The notes under the pieces: generated by a model
Seen by the model: only the letters and a program-made list of their open reading frames with translations
The model's database searches: none
Told to the model about the DNA's origin: nothing
Position numbers and translations under genes: made by a program
Part shown: piece after piece, positions 11,824-20,212 of the stretch
Numbering within the stretch: position 1 is the stretch's first letter
How the letters are laid out: each line of letters opens with the position of its first letter
From: Mycobacterium sp. ITM-2016-00318
GTDB lineage: Bacteria > Actinomycetota > Actinomycetes > Mycobacteriales > Mycobacteriaceae
DNA: 64,000 bases
NCBI RefSeq assembly: GCF_002968285.2
Contig: NZ_CP134400.1
Span: forward strand, 682,001-746,000
Reading direction: 5' to 3'

Positions 11824-12364
11824 CCGGATTCAGTTGAGCATGGCGATCCTGGGGGTCGCCGTCGCGCTAGGAGGATGCTCGATGTTGCCTCACGAAAAGG
11901 AGACGTCGTCGGCGCGACCGCCACTCGCTCCGGTGCAGACACTGTCGGACGCCGACACGATGAAGCAGGTGGTCGAGCCCGCCGCGACGATCGTGGCTGT
12001 GGCCGCGCTGCAGGATGTGAGCGCCGGCTTCGACTATGAGGTGTGCAACGACCAGGGCGAGCCGCCGTACCGCGGCAGGGTCGATATGGGCTTCCGGATC
12101 CCCGACGACATCGAGCCGAAGAAGTATTTCCAGCAGCTGGCCCAGACGATGGTGACCCGAGGCAACGGATGGTACGACGGCCCGCCGCCGGGCAAGAACC
12201 CGTTCGGCACCGTCATCCACACCGACACCGTGTTCGCGGTCATCGGCCAGAACCCGGTCGCCAAGGAAGACGGCTACGTCCACATCTTCGGCGAGTGCCG
12301 CAACATGGACGACCATCGCGACGCCGCCAGCGTCAACGTGACCGATCAGGTGGTTGCGCGATAG
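11813..12364 (+). CDS. Lipoprotein, first of a tandem paralogous pair
   Basis: A 183-residue protein with a lipobox signal (MAILGVAVALGGC). The mature part ends GECRNMDDHRD...VTDQVVAR. The same framework (two cysteines, an F/YG-type central segment, and a C-terminal GECRN-x-x-DHRD block followed by TDQ) appears in the next gene. It is probably anchored to the outer face of the membrane. Function unknown. The ATG at 11813 gives a standard lipoprotein signal, and the next gene begins 24 bp after its stop. Confidence 0.78.
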   Translation: MRSNRIQLSMAILGVAVALGGCSMLPHEKETSSARPPLAPVQTLSDADTMKQVVEPAATIVAVAALQDVSAGFDYEVCNDQGEPPYRGRVDMGFRIPDDIEPKKYFQQLAQTMVTRGNGWYDGPPPGKNPFGTVIHTDTVFAVIGQNPVAKEDGYVHIFGECRNMDDHRDAASVNVTDQVVAR

Positions 12365-12387
12365 TCACTCGAAATCGCTGGACCAAG

Positions 12388-12909
12388 ATGGCATGCGCGC
12401 TGGCCGGCGTCGCCGTCGTGGCGGTGGGTTGTTTCTCGACGGCGTCCGAGGCGCCGAAGGCCGATCCTTCGAAGCCCACAATCCTGCCCATGCCCGACCC
12501 CGCTTCGATGCATCAGGTGATCCTGCCGGCCAGGGAGTTCGTGATCCTCAACCATTTGCAGGACGTCACCGGGACCTTCGGCTGGGTGGCGTGCGGCGGC
12601 CAGAACGAAGCGCTGTATTACGGCGAGGTGGAACTGCTGTTCGCGTTCCCCGAGGGCGTCGCCGAAGACCGCTACATCAAGCAGATCGTGAAGATGATGG
12701 TGTCGCACGGCTGGATGGACGGTCCGGTGGAAGGGGACCGGTCGTTCGGGACGCTTCTGCACACGAACGAGGTGCGGGCCGCCATCAGTGACGGCGGCGC
12801 CGTCTACGGCGAGCTCGGCAAGGTCCGGTTGTCAGGCGAGTGCCGCAACACCAACGACCACCGCGACGACAGCGCCGTCGACATCACCGATCAGCTGACT
12901 CAGCGATAG
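12388..12909 (+). CDS. Lipoprotein, second of a tandem paralogous pair
   Basis: A 173-residue paralogue of the preceding lipoprotein. It has a lipobox-like signal ([10 protein letters not shown]), the shared central segment and the C-terminal [11 protein letters not shown]...ITDQLTQR. The start is awkward: the only standard start in frame after the previous stop is the ATG at 12388, which leaves no basic residue before the hydrophobic stretch. An ATA at 12361 would add RNRWTK, a better signal n-region, so unusual initiation is possible. Its 3' end overlaps the convergent yajQ by 10 bp. Confidence 0.75.
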   Translation: MACALAGVAVVAVGCFSTASEAPKADPSKPTILPMPDPASMHQVILPAREFVILNHLQDVTGTFGWVACGGQNEALYYGEVELLFAFPEGVAEDRYIKQIVKMMVSHGWMDGPVEGDRSFGTLLHTNEVRAAISDGGAVYGELGKVRLSGECRNTNDHRDDSAVDITDQLTQR

Positions 12910-13391
12910 TTGACGAACTGCAGCGCGACGTCGAGGTCTGCCTGCTTGAGCAGCGCGATCACGGTCTGAAGGTCGTCGCGTTTCTTGGAGCTGACGCGGA
13001 TCTCGTCGCCCTGGATCTGCGCCTTGACGCCCTTGGGGCCGTCGTCGCGGATCAGCTTGGTGATCTTCTTGGCGTTGTCGCTGTCGATGCCCTGCTTGAT
13101 GCCGCCGGTGACCTTGTAGGTCTTGCCGGAGGCCTGCGGCTCGCCTGCGTCGAACGCCTTCATCGAGATGTCGCGACGGATGAGCTTTTCCTTGAACACG
13201 TCGACGGCGGCCTTGACCCGCTCCTCGGTGGACGAGGTGATCGTGATCGCCTCCTCGCCCTGCCATGCGATCGAAGTGTCGGTGCCGCGGAAGTCGTAGC
13301 GGGTAGAGAGCTCCTTGGCGGCCTGGTTGAGGGCGTTGTCGACCTCCTGGCGGTCGACCTTGCTGACGACGTCGAAGCTAGAATCCGCCAT
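12900..13391 (-). CDS. YajQ-family nucleotide-binding protein
   Basis: A 163-residue cytoplasmic protein, full length for the YajQ/UPF0234 family. It starts [20 protein letters not shown] and shows the family blocks [28 protein letters not shown] and the C-terminal [24 protein letters not shown] region. YajQ proteins bind nucleotides (c-di-GMP in some bacteria); in mycobacteria (Rv0566c) the role is unclear. It lies just upstream of the tRNA-Tyr gene on the opposite strand. Confidence 0.92.
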   Translation of the reverse strand: MADSSFDVVSKVDRQEVDNALNQAAKELSTRYDFRGTDTSIAWQGEEAITITSSTEERVKAAVDVFKEKLIRRDISMKAFDAGEPQASGKTYKVTGGIKQGIDSDNAKKITKLIRDDGPKGVKAQIQGDEIRVSSKKRDDLQTVIALLKQADLDVALQFVNYR

Positions 13392-13540
13392 TGGATTCGG
13401 TCCTCCTTCTCGTGCTGACTCGGTTAGTACTATCCCACGCCGCCCAAACCGACATTTCGCAGGGAAAGCCCGAGTAGACGCCTGCAAAACGTCGATTTCG
13501 CCGCCAACGCTCGCTCGTTGTACCCTGCTAGGCGCACAAA

Positions 13541-13623
13541 GGCAGGTTGCCCGAGCGGCCAATGGGAGCGGACTGTAAATCCGTCGGCTTACGCCTACGC
13601 AGGTTCGAATCCTGCACCTGCCA
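13541..13623 (+). tRNA. tRNA-Tyr (anticodon GTA)
   Basis: An 83-base type II tRNA. The acceptor stem is GGCAGGT (13541-13547) paired with ACCTGCC (13616-13622), plus A73. The anticodon arm CGGA-CTGTAAA-TCCG has GTA at 13575-13577. A long variable arm and a T-arm with GGTTCGAATCC follow. The 3' CCA is not encoded. Its 3' half (13570-13624) is repeated at 24928-24982 and 27993-28045, marking it as the integration target of the region that follows. Confidence 0.96.
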
Positions 13624-13624
13624 C
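13570..13624 (+). repeat. attL-like core: tRNA-Tyr 3' half, first copy
   Basis: This 55-bp stretch from the anticodon stem to one base past the tRNA end is repeated almost exactly at 24928-24982 (one mismatch, T to C in the T-arm) and, from 13572 on, exactly at 27993-28045. A tRNA 3' half repeated downstream is the usual footprint of integrase-mediated insertion that restores the tRNA at one end. The bases AGGTCAGA follow the copy here and at 28047 but not at 24982. Confidence 0.85.
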
Positions 13625-13803
13625 TCAGGTCAGACATGAGATTTAGGCATGCTAGGTTTTGCGAACGCAAGAGCAAAGGCGCTTCCTCCCAGCGTTATCC
13701 CAGCCCTCCGCGCAACAAGACGTCCTCGCGGCGTTGGCTACCGTGACAACGGCCTAGACCTGTAAACGGCCATTCGAGCGGAACGAGTATGCCTCTCTCC
13801 GTT

Positions 13804-14010
13804 TCAGACCGCTTCAACCTCGGATGGTCGCCACGTCTTTTCGAAGAACCCGTCGAGTGCGGCTCTAGAGGCGGGGTCCCACGAACCAGCCTTCGCCGGG
13901 CATGGTCTGGATCCAGTTGTGGCTTCGACGCCGTCGGGTTGTGTCGGTCCGATCCAGTTAGTGCCTGGCGTGACAGGGACGTCGTTGTCAAGCGTTCTCA
14001 TCGGCACGGA
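13804..14010 (-). pseudogene. C-terminal relic of a DUF1254/DUF1214-type protein
   Basis: On the minus strand one frame reads NWIQTMPGEGWFVGPRL and stops; the next frame reads DGFFEKTWRPSEVEAV to a TGA at 13804. Together they match the conserved end of DUF1214 proteins (NW-I-Q-T-P-G-GWF ... F-K-W-RPSEIE). The rest of the gene is absent and the two parts are out of frame. It is a relic at the left edge of the island, next to the tRNA. Within 13624-14173 nothing else coding is seen. Confidence 0.55.
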
Positions 14011-14173
14011 TGGTTTGCAGGGCTGCCCGCACGGATCCTCAGTTGTCTAGCGATTCGACTCGTTCGCTGGCGATGACCCGCAACGATGTGCTGGAGTTTT
14101 GATCGCTGGCCCGTCGACGCATGTGCGTTGAGCTGTTGCATTGGCACTTGCTGTCGGCGCACTATTGGAGATC

Positions 14174-14401
14174 ATGCTCGACAAGGCCCTGACTCCCGAG
14201 GAGGAGCGCCGAACATTCGACGCGGTGCTCGTCCGTGCGCTCACCGATGGACAGCGGTGCTCGTCATGCTCTGGCTTGCATCCCGATGTGCTTGACGCCA
14301 TCGATGCGGTCGCCGAAGCGTGGCTCAACGAGCCCGCGTCGCTGGCAGCCATTGCGCGCAAGGTGTTCGACGACTGCGCGGGTTCTCCGCGCAAGAACTA
14401 G
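14174..14401 (+). CDS. Small hypothetical protein with a CxxC pair
   Basis: A 75-residue soluble, mostly helical protein starting MLDKALTPEEERRTFDAVLV. It contains CSSCSG, a possible metal-binding or redox CxxC, followed by helices to the KN end. GGAG lies just before the ATG at 14174. The frame also opens at a TTG at 14141, which lacks such a signal. Function unknown. It is the first intact gene of the accessory region. Confidence 0.55.
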   Translation: MLDKALTPEEERRTFDAVLVRALTDGQRCSSCSGLHPDVLDAIDAVAEAWLNEPASLAAIARKVFDDCAGSPRKN

Positions 14402-14497
14402 ACGTCGGTCCCCGCCGGCGGCCACCGCGACCTGGCCGATCGGCTCGGAGAACAAGTCGGCGGAGACGACATGGGCCGGCGAGTTTCGTTTGGTCGG

Positions 14498-16708
14498 TCA
14501 ACCGAGGGCGTGGTCGGCTAGCGCCGCTATCACCGGTGTGAGCAGCCGCGCGTACTCGGTAGTGACGTGGTTGTCGTCGCGGTAGACGAGCGTGTTGCCG
14601 ACGATGGCCGGGCAGCGGTGCTGCGTGCAGAAGAGGTCGGTCAGGTCGGCGTATTCGCCGCCGGCGGCGCTGACCACGGTGCGTTCGTTGGCGATGCCAT
14701 CGCGGTTGACAGCCGACTGTAGCTGCGGCGAGCAGGCGGAAGTGTCGTCGAGGTGTTCCGACAGGCATGTGGGGACGCTCGATTGCGGATCGGGGACGGG
14801 CCCGAGAACTAGCACTGCGGCGCCGGTTGCTCGCAGTGCCGCGACCAGCTGGGTCAGGGTGTTCATCCAGGCAGGGTCGTAGGCGGTGAAGGAGAAGTCG
14901 GCTCCGTAGCGGCGCGACATGCTCAGCACGATGAGCGCGGGGTGTTCAGCGTGCAGCCGCGACATGATCTCGCCGCGCCACTGCTCGCATTCGGTGTATT
15001 CGCGGCCGAGGTAGGGACTGGTGATGGGCAGGTCCTGTAGTGGGCACGTCACCTTGCCAAGCGTCTCAAGCCGCCAGTGCCGCTGTTCGGCGACCTGAGT
15101 GAACGCCGGCTCCCACATCGCGGCGTGGGAGTCGCCGACCAGCGCCACCGTCGTCGGTGAGGAGGGTTCGCCCGAGGCGCAGTCGTCCTGGCCGACCTCT
15201 TCCCACGAGCGGACGCAGCCGTTGAGGAAGACATCTGGCTTGTCACCGGGAGCGTCGTCGAGCGTCGGCGAGAGGTTCGATGGCACTGCTTTCGGGCCGG
15301 CTGAGGCGGCTACAGCCCCTTGGATCTGTGCTGTCCACCCCGCCAGGGCGGCGTCGCGCGGATTGATGGATGGCGACTTTATGCCGGCCGTGGGCCCCGA
15401 CAGCGTGATAGTCGCGGCGGCCGCTCCCTCGCCGACGGGAACCGGGCGAACAGCTAACAGTGTAAGGGCCACGCAGACGGCAGCCGCGGTCGCAGTCGCC
15501 CCGAGCAGCAGACTGCGCGTCACGGACTGGCGCAGCGGTTGGGCGAACCGGGCCGGGTTCTCGATCAGTACCAGTGTGACGGCGGCCAGCGCGGCCGAGA
15601 TCGCGGCCAACGCCACCCGTTCGAACAACCCGAGAGGGTGTCCCACCACCGCCGGTGCGAGCACCAGCACCGGCCAATGCCATAGGTACCACGAATACGA
15701 CAGCCGACCGATCGCCCGCAGCGGACGGTGTCCCAGGGCCCGGCCTGCACCCCGCTCGGATGACGCGCACCCAGCACCGATGATGAGCGCGGTGCCGAGG
15801 ACCGGCAGCAGCGCGGCCGTTCCCGGATAGGGAGTCCTCCCGCTGAGCTCAATGCAACTGGCGACGAGGACCGCGAGCCCGCCCCATCCGGCAATGACCA
15901 CCGCGATTGCGGACAACCGTTTCCAGGCTGGCGCCGACAGAGCTATCAGGCCGCCGAGCGCCAGTTCCCACGCCCGGGACGGTAGCGAGAAGAACGCCCA
16001 CGGCGGCATGGTGTGCGTCCACACCAGTGACAGCACGACGGAGGCGACGGCAAGGGCGGCGAGAACCGCGGCGTAAGGCCGCATCGACGCCCCGGACCAC
16101 CGACCTCCAGCTGCTGCGCGACGACGAATACACCAGGCCGTACCGATGATCAACGCCGGCCACAGCAGATAAAACTGCTCCTCCACACCAAGTGACCAGT
16201 AGTGCTGAAAAGGCGACGGCGCCGCATCGTCGGCCAGGTAATCGGTGCCATGTAACGCAAACCGATAATTGCCGACATAAAGCGCGCTGGCGACGGCGTC
16301 GCCCAACACTGCCCGCACCTGCAACGGAGGAAGCACAGCTGCCGCGGTAACCGCAGTCACAACTCCGACGATCGTCGCGGCGGGCAGTAATCGGCGGGCC
16401 CGGGCCGCAAAGAACCGTGCGAGCGTGACCGTGCCGGTGCGCGAGGCCTCCCGCCAGAGCATCCCGGTGATCAAGAAACCGGAGATCACGAAAAACACGT
16501 CGACGCCGACGTAGCCGCCCCCGATGCCCGGCACACCGGCGTGGAACAGCACAACGGCCAACACGGCCACCGCGCGCAGGCCTTCGATGTCGGCACGAAA
16601 CGTCGTTCCTGCAGACGTGCGCCGCTGCCCGGCGGTATTCGCAACGCGCGATTCCCCGGTAGGACTGCAGCTGTTGTCGAGACGCCCCCCGGGCGCGGCA
16701 GTTGTCAC
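14498..16708 (-). CDS. Membrane O-acyltransferase (acyltransferase-3/OafA type) with C-terminal SGNH domain
   Basis: A 736-residue protein. Residues ~38-400 form an acyltransferase-3 domain with ~10 membrane helices; the family start TFRADIEGLRAVAVLAVV, the active-site histidine in LFHAGVPGIGGGYVGVDVFF and YWSLGVEEQFYLLWPAL are clear. Residues ~500-736 form an exported SGNH domain with VGDSHAAMWEP (nucleophile) and DDNHVT (Asp-His). Such proteins move acyl groups across the membrane onto cell-surface sugars. Start GTG at 16708; a later GTG before ANTAGQ is possible. It is the only large intact enzyme in the first half of the island. Confidence 0.88.
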   Translation of the reverse strand: MTTAAPGGRLDNSCSPTGESRVANTAGQRRTSAGTTFRADIEGLRAVAVLAVVLFHAGVPGIGGGYVGVDVFFVISGFLITGMLWREASRTGTVTLARFFAARARRLLPAATIVGVVTAVTAAAVLPPLQVRAVLGDAVASALYVGNYRFALHGTDYLADDAAPSPFQHYWSLGVEEQFYLLWPALIIGTAWCIRRRAAAGGRWSGASMRPYAAVLAALAVASVVLSLVWTHTMPPWAFFSLPSRAWELALGGLIALSAPAWKRLSAIAVVIAGWGGLAVLVASCIELSGRTPYPGTAALLPVLGTALIIGAGCASSERGAGRALGHRPLRAIGRLSYSWYLWHWPVLVLAPAVVGHPLGLFERVALAAISAALAAVTLVLIENPARFAQPLRQSVTRSLLLGATATAAAVCVALTLLAVRPVPVGEGAAAATITLSGPTAGIKSPSINPRDAALAGWTAQIQGAVAASAGPKAVPSNLSPTLDDAPGDKPDVFLNGCVRSWEEVGQDDCASGEPSSPTTVALVGDSHAAMWEPAFTQVAEQRHWRLETLGKVTCPLQDLPITSPYLGREYTECEQWRGEIMSRLHAEHPALIVLSMSRRYGADFSFTAYDPAWMNTLTQLVAALRATGAAVLVLGPVPDPQSSVPTCLSEHLDDTSACSPQLQSAVNRDGIANERTVVSAAGGEYADLTDLFCTQHRCPAIVGNTLVYRDDNHVTTEYARLLTPVIAALADHALG

Positions 16709-17383
16709 TGCGCCGCATCATCTCATGTCGGGCTGCCGGCGCCGCTATACCCCGCCCAGCGGGGGCTTGGCTCTACGAGACTCCTCAGATGGTGGTCTTT
16801 GCAGCGGGGCGTCATGCCGACCACGGGGTGCGACTTCACTTGCGCCATCGAGTGCCTTGAGAGATCGCTGCGCGGTGGGTCAGTGTTGTAGCGGGCCGGC
16901 TGTGGATACAGGTCGGGCAGAAGCACCAAGAACAACTTCGGCTAGTTGTGCCGAGCTAGAAATCCGCGGCGAGGTGCAGTTCGGCATCGAGGGCGCGCTC
17001 GGCGCTGTGTACTCGGCCATCGGCCAGCCCGAACGAAACGTCGGGTGCAGCGCCCACCGCGCACGCGGCTGCGACACCCATACACTCACCCGACAATGCT
17101 GGTCGCCGCACTGGCGATGACCGGGGCCGGTGAGCAGGCGCAAGCCGCCGCGAACGGGCTGTTCCCGCCACGGCAGCGAAGTTTCAACGGACCGCCACTC
17201 CACAGCGGATGCCGCGCACTACCCCAGAAGAACTCGCTCTAACAACCGCCTTCGCGCTCGCAAGTGATTGAGCACCGGGTTCTGGGGATCGGAACCGTTT
17301 AAGCGGGACTCAAAAACATGTCGTTTCACATCCGCACCGCTGGGTATGTCGTGAGTTCTCTCGGCCTACTGCTAGGAGTCCTC
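16709..17383. other. Gene-free stretch with a regulator relic
   Basis: No intact gene is visible in these 675 bases. They hold a short hairpin CCCCGC-cca-GCGGGG (16750-16764) just upstream of the acyltransferase gene, and a decayed regulator fragment (16940-17165, listed separately). A weak alternative start for the next gene lies at 17318. Confidence 0.6.
16940..17165 (+). pseudogene. Relic of a TPR-containing ATPase/LuxR-type regulator (copy 1)
   Basis: One frame reads VQFGIEGALGAVYSAIGQPE then ARGCDTHTLTR; another continues MLVAALAMTGAGEQAQAAANGL. Joined, they match the C-terminal helical-repeat part of the large mycobacterial AAA-ATPase/LuxR or cyclase-type regulators (pattern GAY-AIG-PER ... 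ARG-DTHTLTRACL). The N-terminus, ATPase and DNA-binding domains are absent. A second relic of the same family lies at 22140-22735. Confidence 0.5.
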
Positions 17384-17932
17384 ATGGCCCGCGCCACTTT
17401 GTTTCACCAGATGCACGATCTCGGCCTCGCTGCCTGGTTCGGCGGGACGCTCGCCAACGCCGTCGCGCTCAATCCCGCCGCCTCCGCCGGTGGTTACTCG
17501 TCGCGAGTCGGTGCGGTCGCGAACGAGGGATGGAACCGGTGGACACCGGTGAACGCGGCCGCAATCGGCGTTCACCTGATCGGCGCCGCCGGCCTGCTCA
17601 AGCACGACCTCGGTCGGACGGCAGCGCAGAAGGGCGTGCCCACAATGGCAATCACCAAGACGGTCCTAACCGCCGCGGCGTTGGGTGTGACAGCGTACAG
17701 CCGCGTGCTCGGCAAAAAGGTCGCCGAAGATCACGCTGTTCCGGCTTCAGACGGCACCACGCCGAATGCGGCCACACCACCAGAGGTCGCCAAAGCGCAG
17801 ATACAGCTCACGGTTCTCCAATGGGCGGTGCCCGCACTCACCGGAGGTCTTGCCGCCATCGGAGCGTACGCATCAGAGCAGTACCGGCCCGAAGAGGTGA
17901 CAAAAGGCCTAGTTCAACGGCTGCGGCCCTAG
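17384..17932 (+). CDS. Small integral membrane protein, unknown function
   Basis: A 182-residue protein with hydrophobic stretches near residues 12-30, 50-72, ~85-105 and 135-160. It begins MARATLFHQMHDLGLAAWFGG. The start is chosen for the strong Shine-Dalgarno AGGAG (17374-17378) five bases before ATG 17384; an upstream in-frame ATG at 17318 would add a hydrophobic lead but has no clear ribosome site. The family is not recognised. It lies alone between a relic and a gene-free stretch. Confidence 0.65.
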   Translation: MARATLFHQMHDLGLAAWFGGTLANAVALNPAASAGGYSSRVGAVANEGWNRWTPVNAAAIGVHLIGAAGLLKHDLGRTAAQKGVPTMAITKTVLTAAALGVTAYSRVLGKKVAEDHAVPASDGTTPNAATPPEVAKAQIQLTVLQWAVPALTGGLAAIGAYASEQYRPEEVTKGLVQRLRP

Positions 17933-18258
17933 GAGTCTGCTGAATGGTGGGGTTATGGGCGGGGTGCCTCGACCGCATTCCGGCAGGCACTTATTGCTGG
18001 TGCGCTAATCGCGCTGGCGACGACCCCGATGATGAAAACAGCTTCGGTTCTTGATCGCCGACGTGGCGCTGATCTACGCGCACGCCCGCTGTGTCCAAGA
18101 GTGAAGCGAACGGCGGCGCCCTTTCCCGTCAACACCAGCAGCGCAGTCCGCACCGGCGACAGTTGGAGCTGGCTGGCTCACAGAACACCAGCCGCCAGAG
18201 ATTCGCCGAACTGTAGCGGTAGTCACCGACAAGCAGGACGACGCGTCGCTCGCTGAAG
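17933..18258. other. Gene-free stretch
   Basis: These 326 bases between two gene 3' ends show no convincing coding frame, repeat or clear terminator. Confidence 0.5.
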
Positions 18259-19035
18259 TTAGGTCTTCTCTTGCATTCGGTTGAGCATTTCGCGGGCGAC
18301 GTCGCGCAGTTTGATGTTGCGCCTTTGCGATTCGTCTCTTAGTTCAGCGAACGCTGCATCTGGGTCACAGCCATGCAAGGCAATGAGAGCGCCTTTAGCC
18401 ATGTCGATGTCAGAGCGAGAGAGGAGTGCGGTCTCGAGCTGGGTGACGGCTTCTCGGGATTTCTGCCAACGGCTGGAGTTGCTGATCGCTTGGCCGGCGG
18501 CCACGCTGTACAGCCGCATGAGTTCGGCGTCGTAGGGATCGAATGCGGACGTGGTGTGGCTGTAGATGTTGAGCGAGCCGACGAGTTCTTGCTCGCTATC
18601 CACACCGTCGATGAGCAGGGGAACCGACAAACTTGCGCGGATCCCTGCTCGTTGCGCGGCCTCCACGAATTCCGGCCACCGTTGATGTTCTTCGTCGATG
18701 ACCGCTCGCAGCGGCGTGCGCTGCAACGCAGCCTCTAAGCAGGGCCCTCGGCCTGACTCGTACTGTTCGGTATCGAGTTGCAGCGCCTCTTCATCGGTAC
18801 AGGCCGCGGTGCGGGAGTCAGGCCACGACAGCACCGAAATGCTGATGATGTCTGCATGCGGGATCGCGGCGAGCGCAGTTTCGGCGACCCGCCCCGCGAC
18901 ATTGTCGAGGGGTTCTTCGGCGGCGAAGAGGTTTCGTAGATCGTCAATCGCCTGAGCGGTGGTGAGGAGCCGGGCCAGTGGGTCGGAGGAGTCCGCCGAC
19001 TTGGGGGTGGGGGAGAGGGTGTCGTCGTGTGGCAT
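18259..19035 (-). CDS. GAF-ANTAR domain regulator (RNA-binding antiterminator type)
   Basis: A 258-residue cytoplasmic regulator. Residues ~40-185 form a GAF sensor domain (DIISISVLSW, YESGRGPCLEAA, IRASLSVPLLI, GSLNIYSH). Residues ~200-255 form an ANTAR domain with RSDIDMAKGALIALHGCDP and LRDVAREMLNRM. ANTAR proteins bind paired hairpins in nascent RNA and allow read-through of terminators. The start is ATG 19035 (MPHDDTL); the longer frame reads as non-coding. A second GAF-ANTAR gene lies outside the island at 28737. No partner kinase is nearby. Confidence 0.86.
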   Translation of the reverse strand: MPHDDTLSPTPKSADSSDPLARLLTTAQAIDDLRNLFAAEEPLDNVAGRVAETALAAIPHADIISISVLSWPDSRTAACTDEEALQLDTEQYESGRGPCLEAALQRTPLRAVIDEEHQRWPEFVEAAQRAGIRASLSVPLLIDGVDSEQELVGSLNIYSHTTSAFDPYDAELMRLYSVAAGQAISNSSRWQKSREAVTQLETALLSRSDIDMAKGALIALHGCDPDAAFAELRDESQRRNIKLRDVAREMLNRMQEKT

Positions 19036-19332
19036 TGAAGGTCGGCTTTCGGGTCGTTCAGTTGCCCACGCTTCGCTACCAGAAATGCATTGAGCCCAGC
19101 GGCGGCAACCTCTCACGGCTGTGTGATCCGCTGACAGCGCGAGAACCGAAACGTTGACGGCGAACCGGTGAGTCCAGGCCGACGCTGTGCGTTTCAACGC
19201 TGAGGGAAGGCACCTGGGTCATCTAACAACGGAAATGTTCAACGCCATCCGGCTAGACCCGTTGATGGAACCGATACTACCCACCGCATCTAGTTTTACG
19301 CCCAACCAACGAGACGCCCGGACTTCATAGAC

Positions 19333-19368
19333 GGTCCCGCTGGCTCATGTTGCTGAACCAGCGGGACC
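19333..19368. repeat. Perfect 11-bp inverted repeat
   Basis: GGTCCCGCTGG (19333-19343) is exactly complementary to CCAGCGGGACC (19358-19368) around a 14-base loop. No T-run follows, so it is not a standard intrinsic terminator. It could be a structured RNA element or a protein site. Confidence 0.55.
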
Positions 19369-19448
19369 TAAGTCATCGTGGAAGCCGGCTTTCTCCACCA
19401 CGACCTAGGCGCCCTTTACCCGACCTGAGCTGCGGCAAACGAAATTCA

Positions 19449-19478
19449 GCCCGCCGCCGGAGGGGACAGGCGGCGGGC
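19449..19478. repeat. Perfect 10-bp inverted repeat
   Basis: GCCCGCCGCC (19449-19458) pairs exactly with GGCGGCGGGC (19469-19478) around a 10-base loop. It is a GC-only stem without a T-run, 80 bases after the preceding hairpin. It could be a mycobacterial-type terminator lacking a U-tail or a structured leader. Confidence 0.55.
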
Positions 19479-19569
19479 CGAGCGGTACCCGAGAAGCGAT
19501 TATCCATAGAAATACTTCGCGAGCCTTCAACGTCGAATCGGCGCGCCTACCGGCGTAGCTTCTAAGTGC

Positions 19570-19887
19570 ATGGACTCAATATCTCGGCGTAAGCGGCGAG
19601 GCGAACAAATCGCCCGGAGGCTTGAGCAACTCGCCGATGGGCAACCTCCGACACAGGCTGATGTCCGTCGAGCGGCCGAGCGCAGCGCCGAAGCATACGA
19701 GAGCGCGGCAGCAGCGCACGATGCAGCCGCTCGCAAGCACGACGCGAGGGCTGCAGATCTCGAAGGCGGCGACGCGGCGAATTACGAAGCCGCCGCAGCT
19801 TGGCACCGCGCCGGGCGAGACGCCGATACAGCCGCAGGCGCCGCAGCGAGAGCCCAGAAGGGTGGCCCCGGCCACTCCGAGGAATGA
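19570..19887 (+). CDS. Small alanine-rich coiled-coil protein
   Basis: A 105-residue soluble protein, MDSISRRKRRGEQIARRLEQ..., then a long Ala/Glu/Asp/Arg helix with heptad-like spacing (ERSAEAYESAAAAHDAAARK). It resembles small helical proteins common in mycobacteria but no family is recognised. It starts with the ATG at 19570, has no signal peptide or membrane segment, and stands alone in the island. Confidence 0.55.
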   Translation: MDSISRRKRRGEQIARRLEQLADGQPPTQADVRRAAERSAEAYESAAAAHDAAARKHDARAADLEGGDAANYEAAAAWHRAGRDADTAAGAAARAQKGGPGHSEE

Positions 19888-20023
19888 CCCGGGCCGATGC
19901 AGAATGGCCGCTGCGAGCCCAGCCCGCCTCCGCCTACGCCAACCCACCGATTTGAGGTCCGCGGGGGCCGCTCGAATGCCTGCTTGCGGTCGCGCGCCCC
20001 AGGGTCACTTCCAGTGGGGCACA

Positions 20024-20158
20024 ATGCACCACCACACTGACCAACAGCTCCCTTGTCCTTACGGATGCCCGCGCAAACCGAACTTTCGTCTGGCAGCTCA
20101 CGAAGAACGGCTGAAGCGAAAACGCTCAAATCATTTAGCGGGGCGACTTCGTAGGTGA
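20024..20158 (+). CDS. Candidate 44-residue Cys/His (zinc-finger-like) microprotein
   Basis: An ATG at 20024, preceded by GTGGGG, opens a 44-codon frame. It encodes MHHHTDQQLPCPYGCPRKPN and then a basic helix with two histidines (AAHEERLKRKRSNH). The C-x3-C ... H ... H spacing with a strongly basic helix resembles a small zinc-binding nucleic-acid-binding fold. No family is recognised and translation is unproven. Nothing else was seen in the gap 19888-20212. Confidence 0.35.
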   Translation: MHHHTDQQLPCPYGCPRKPNFRLAAHEERLKRKRSNHLAGRLRR

Positions 20159-20212
20159 GACGGACGTGGCTTCGATTCGCACCCTGCAAAGATCGTTCGT
20201 CGATCCGTCGCG

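Larger units (their letters stand above)
19036..19569. other. Gene-free stretch with two strong hairpins
   Basis: No gene is seen in these 534 bases between the divergent GAF-ANTAR gene and the small gene at 19570. They contain two perfect inverted repeats (19333-19368 and 19449-19478), listed separately. Confidence 0.55.
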
